Shown here piece by piece: positions 7,966 to 8,226 of a stretch of DNA of 8,226 nucleotides (position 1 is the first letter of the stretch; each line of letters starts with the position of its first letter). The translations under genes were made by a program, and so were the position numbers. Under the pieces are notes generated by a model, which had not been told where the DNA came from, ran no database searches, and saw only the letters and a list, made by a program, of their open reading frames with translations. The stretch is from Thermus sp. JCM 17653 (GTDB lineage: Bacteria > Deinococcota > Deinococci > Deinococcales > Thermaceae), in NCBI GenBank assembly GCA_001311585.1, contig BBBN01000065.1:1-8226 (forward strand), read 5' to 3'.

Positions 7966-8003
7966 GCCCGAGGCTAGGCGTGAGGGCCTGCGGGCCTTTT
8001 TTT
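7966..8003 (+). terminator. rho-independent terminator reading on the plus strand
   Basis: GCCCGAGGC (7966-7974) pairs with GCCTGCGGGC (7986-7995) through nine base pairs with one bulged G and an 11-nt loop. One C and then seven T (7997-8003) follow. This is a good intrinsic terminator for rightward transcription. The nearest plus-strand gene upstream is the response regulator, which ends over 500 bp away, so it could end a long 3' extension antisense to ruvC. Read leftward it has no T-run and would not terminate ftsZ. Confidence 0.65.
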
Positions 8004-8011
8004 GCCGGGGC

Positions 8012-8039
8012 CTCCATGCTGGCTGGGGCCAGCATGGGG
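8012..8039. other. strong 12-bp hairpin in the ftsZ-ruvC spacer
   Basis: CATGCTGGC (8015-8023) and GCCAGCATG (8028-8036) are exact complements around a TGGG loop. The stem extends outward by three more pairs, one a G-U wobble, to 8012 and 8039. No T-run follows on either strand, so it is not a canonical terminator. It could shape the 3' end of ftsZ mRNA, mark a small RNA, or belong to a repeated intergenic element. Confidence 0.55.
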
Positions 8040-8045
8040 TGGTAC

Positions 8046-8147
8046 AGGTGCCCCACCGGGGCGAAAGCCGCGGTGGGGGTCCCAAAAGGGCTTCCTCCCA
8101 GCCCGGGCTCGGGCATCCCATGTTGCGAAACCAACCTGCGGGCACCT
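8046..8147. other. nested inverted repeats downstream of ftsZ, structured RNA or repeat candidate
   Basis: AGGTGCCC (8046-8053) and GGGCACCT (8140-8147) could form an 8-bp closing helix whose right arm runs into the ftsZ stop. Inside are CCCCACCG/CGGTGGGG (8051-8058 with 8071-8078), capped by GGC-GAAA-GCC with a GNRA-type loop on the plus strand, and GCCCG/CGGGC around GGCT (8101-8114). The closing helix and the first internal stem compete for 8051-8053, so alternative folds are possible. It matches no riboswitch consensus I know, and I cannot name an RNA family. Confidence 0.4.
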
Positions 8148-8226
8148 AGTTGCCCCTCCTGGGCGGCAGGTCGGCGTCCCCGTAGCGGATGAAGGCGGGG
8201 ATGTCAAAGTTATAGGGGTCGGGGTG
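8146..8226 (-). CDS. ftsZ: FtsZ cell-division GTPase, C-terminal 26 residues only
   Basis: Only the 3' end lies in the window; the gene continues past the right edge. The visible tail contains FDIPAFIRYG, matching the conserved FtsZ C-terminal peptide (DIPAFLR in many bacteria) that binds membrane-anchoring and regulatory partners, followed by a short charged end PPRRGN and a TAG stop (8148-8146). FtsZ polymerises into the division ring. It lies on the same strand as ruvC, upstream of it by 212 bp of hairpin-rich spacer. The motif is short but distinctive, and no frameshift is evident in the visible part. Confidence 0.82.
   Translation of the reverse strand, partial: HPDPYNFDIPAFIRYGDADLPPRRGN

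Noticed and set aside
7934..8134. Minus-strand open frame running into ruvC, suggesting an N-terminal extension of RuvC
   Set aside because: The ATG at 7933 matches the usual RuvC start. The upstream frame translates hairpins and low-complexity Pro/Ala/Gly sequence.
8046..8147. Cobalamin or other known riboswitch
   Set aside because: The GGTGCCC start recalls cobalamin elements, but the conserved core boxes are missing on both strands, and the position after ftsZ and before ruvC does not suit one.
7578..8192. 204-codon plus-strand frame across ruvC and the spacer
   Set aside because: It is antisense to RuvC, whose catalytic residues are all present on the minus strand; no start context or family signal.
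1..8226. tRNA, rRNA or CRISPR array
   Set aside because: No cloverleaf with a T-loop signature, no rRNA stretch and no regularly spaced direct repeats were seen.

Overview
The window looks like a chromosomal segment of Thermus or a close relative. Composition is very GC-rich with strong G/C preference at third codon positions, starts include GTG, genes are tightly packed with 4-nt overlaps, the 166-residue RuvC has the Thermus length and active-site spacing, and the right edge carries an FtsZ C-terminal tail (DIPAFIRYG).

Layout. Bases 1-133 are a gene-free, lower-GC (about 51%) end with a perfect 24-bp palindrome at 107-130. On the minus strand, 4159-3323 and 3313-134 encode a 4Fe-4S electron-transfer subunit (TtrB-like) followed by a large molybdopterin oxidoreductase catalytic subunit (TtrA-like, about 1061 residues once frameshifts are repaired). 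A 136-bp divergent promoter region (4160-4295) holds an imperfect dyad that could be a shared operator. On the plus strand, 4296-7438 is a three-gene cassette: a PhnD-like periplasmic-binding lipoprotein, a membrane histidine kinase (HAMP, GAF-like, HisKA_3, HATPase) and a NarL/LuxR-type response regulator, coupled by GTGA stop/start overlaps. ruvC (7933-7435, minus) converges on the cassette and overlaps its last stop codon. A hairpin-rich spacer of about 212 bp follows, then the 3' end of ftsZ.

How the genes work together (inference). The paired operons resemble the enterobacterial tetrathionate system: TtrB and TtrA make a respiratory reductase for tetrathionate or a related sulfur oxyanion, and TtrS (PhnD-like sensor fused to a kinase) and TtrR switch it on. 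Here the sensor is a separate lipoprotein, the kinase is of the NarX/HisKA_3 type, and no NrfD-like membrane anchor (TtrC) is visible. A tripartite SBP/HK/RR switch reading an extracytoplasmic sulfur compound is the most interesting system in the window.

Data-quality warning. Five of the six full-length genes are broken by single- or double-base indels, at least 12 in all, most of them at G/C runs. Repairing each restores coherent family-length proteins, so sequencing or assembly error is more likely than decay. Gene calls are therefore given as full spans across the frameshifts.
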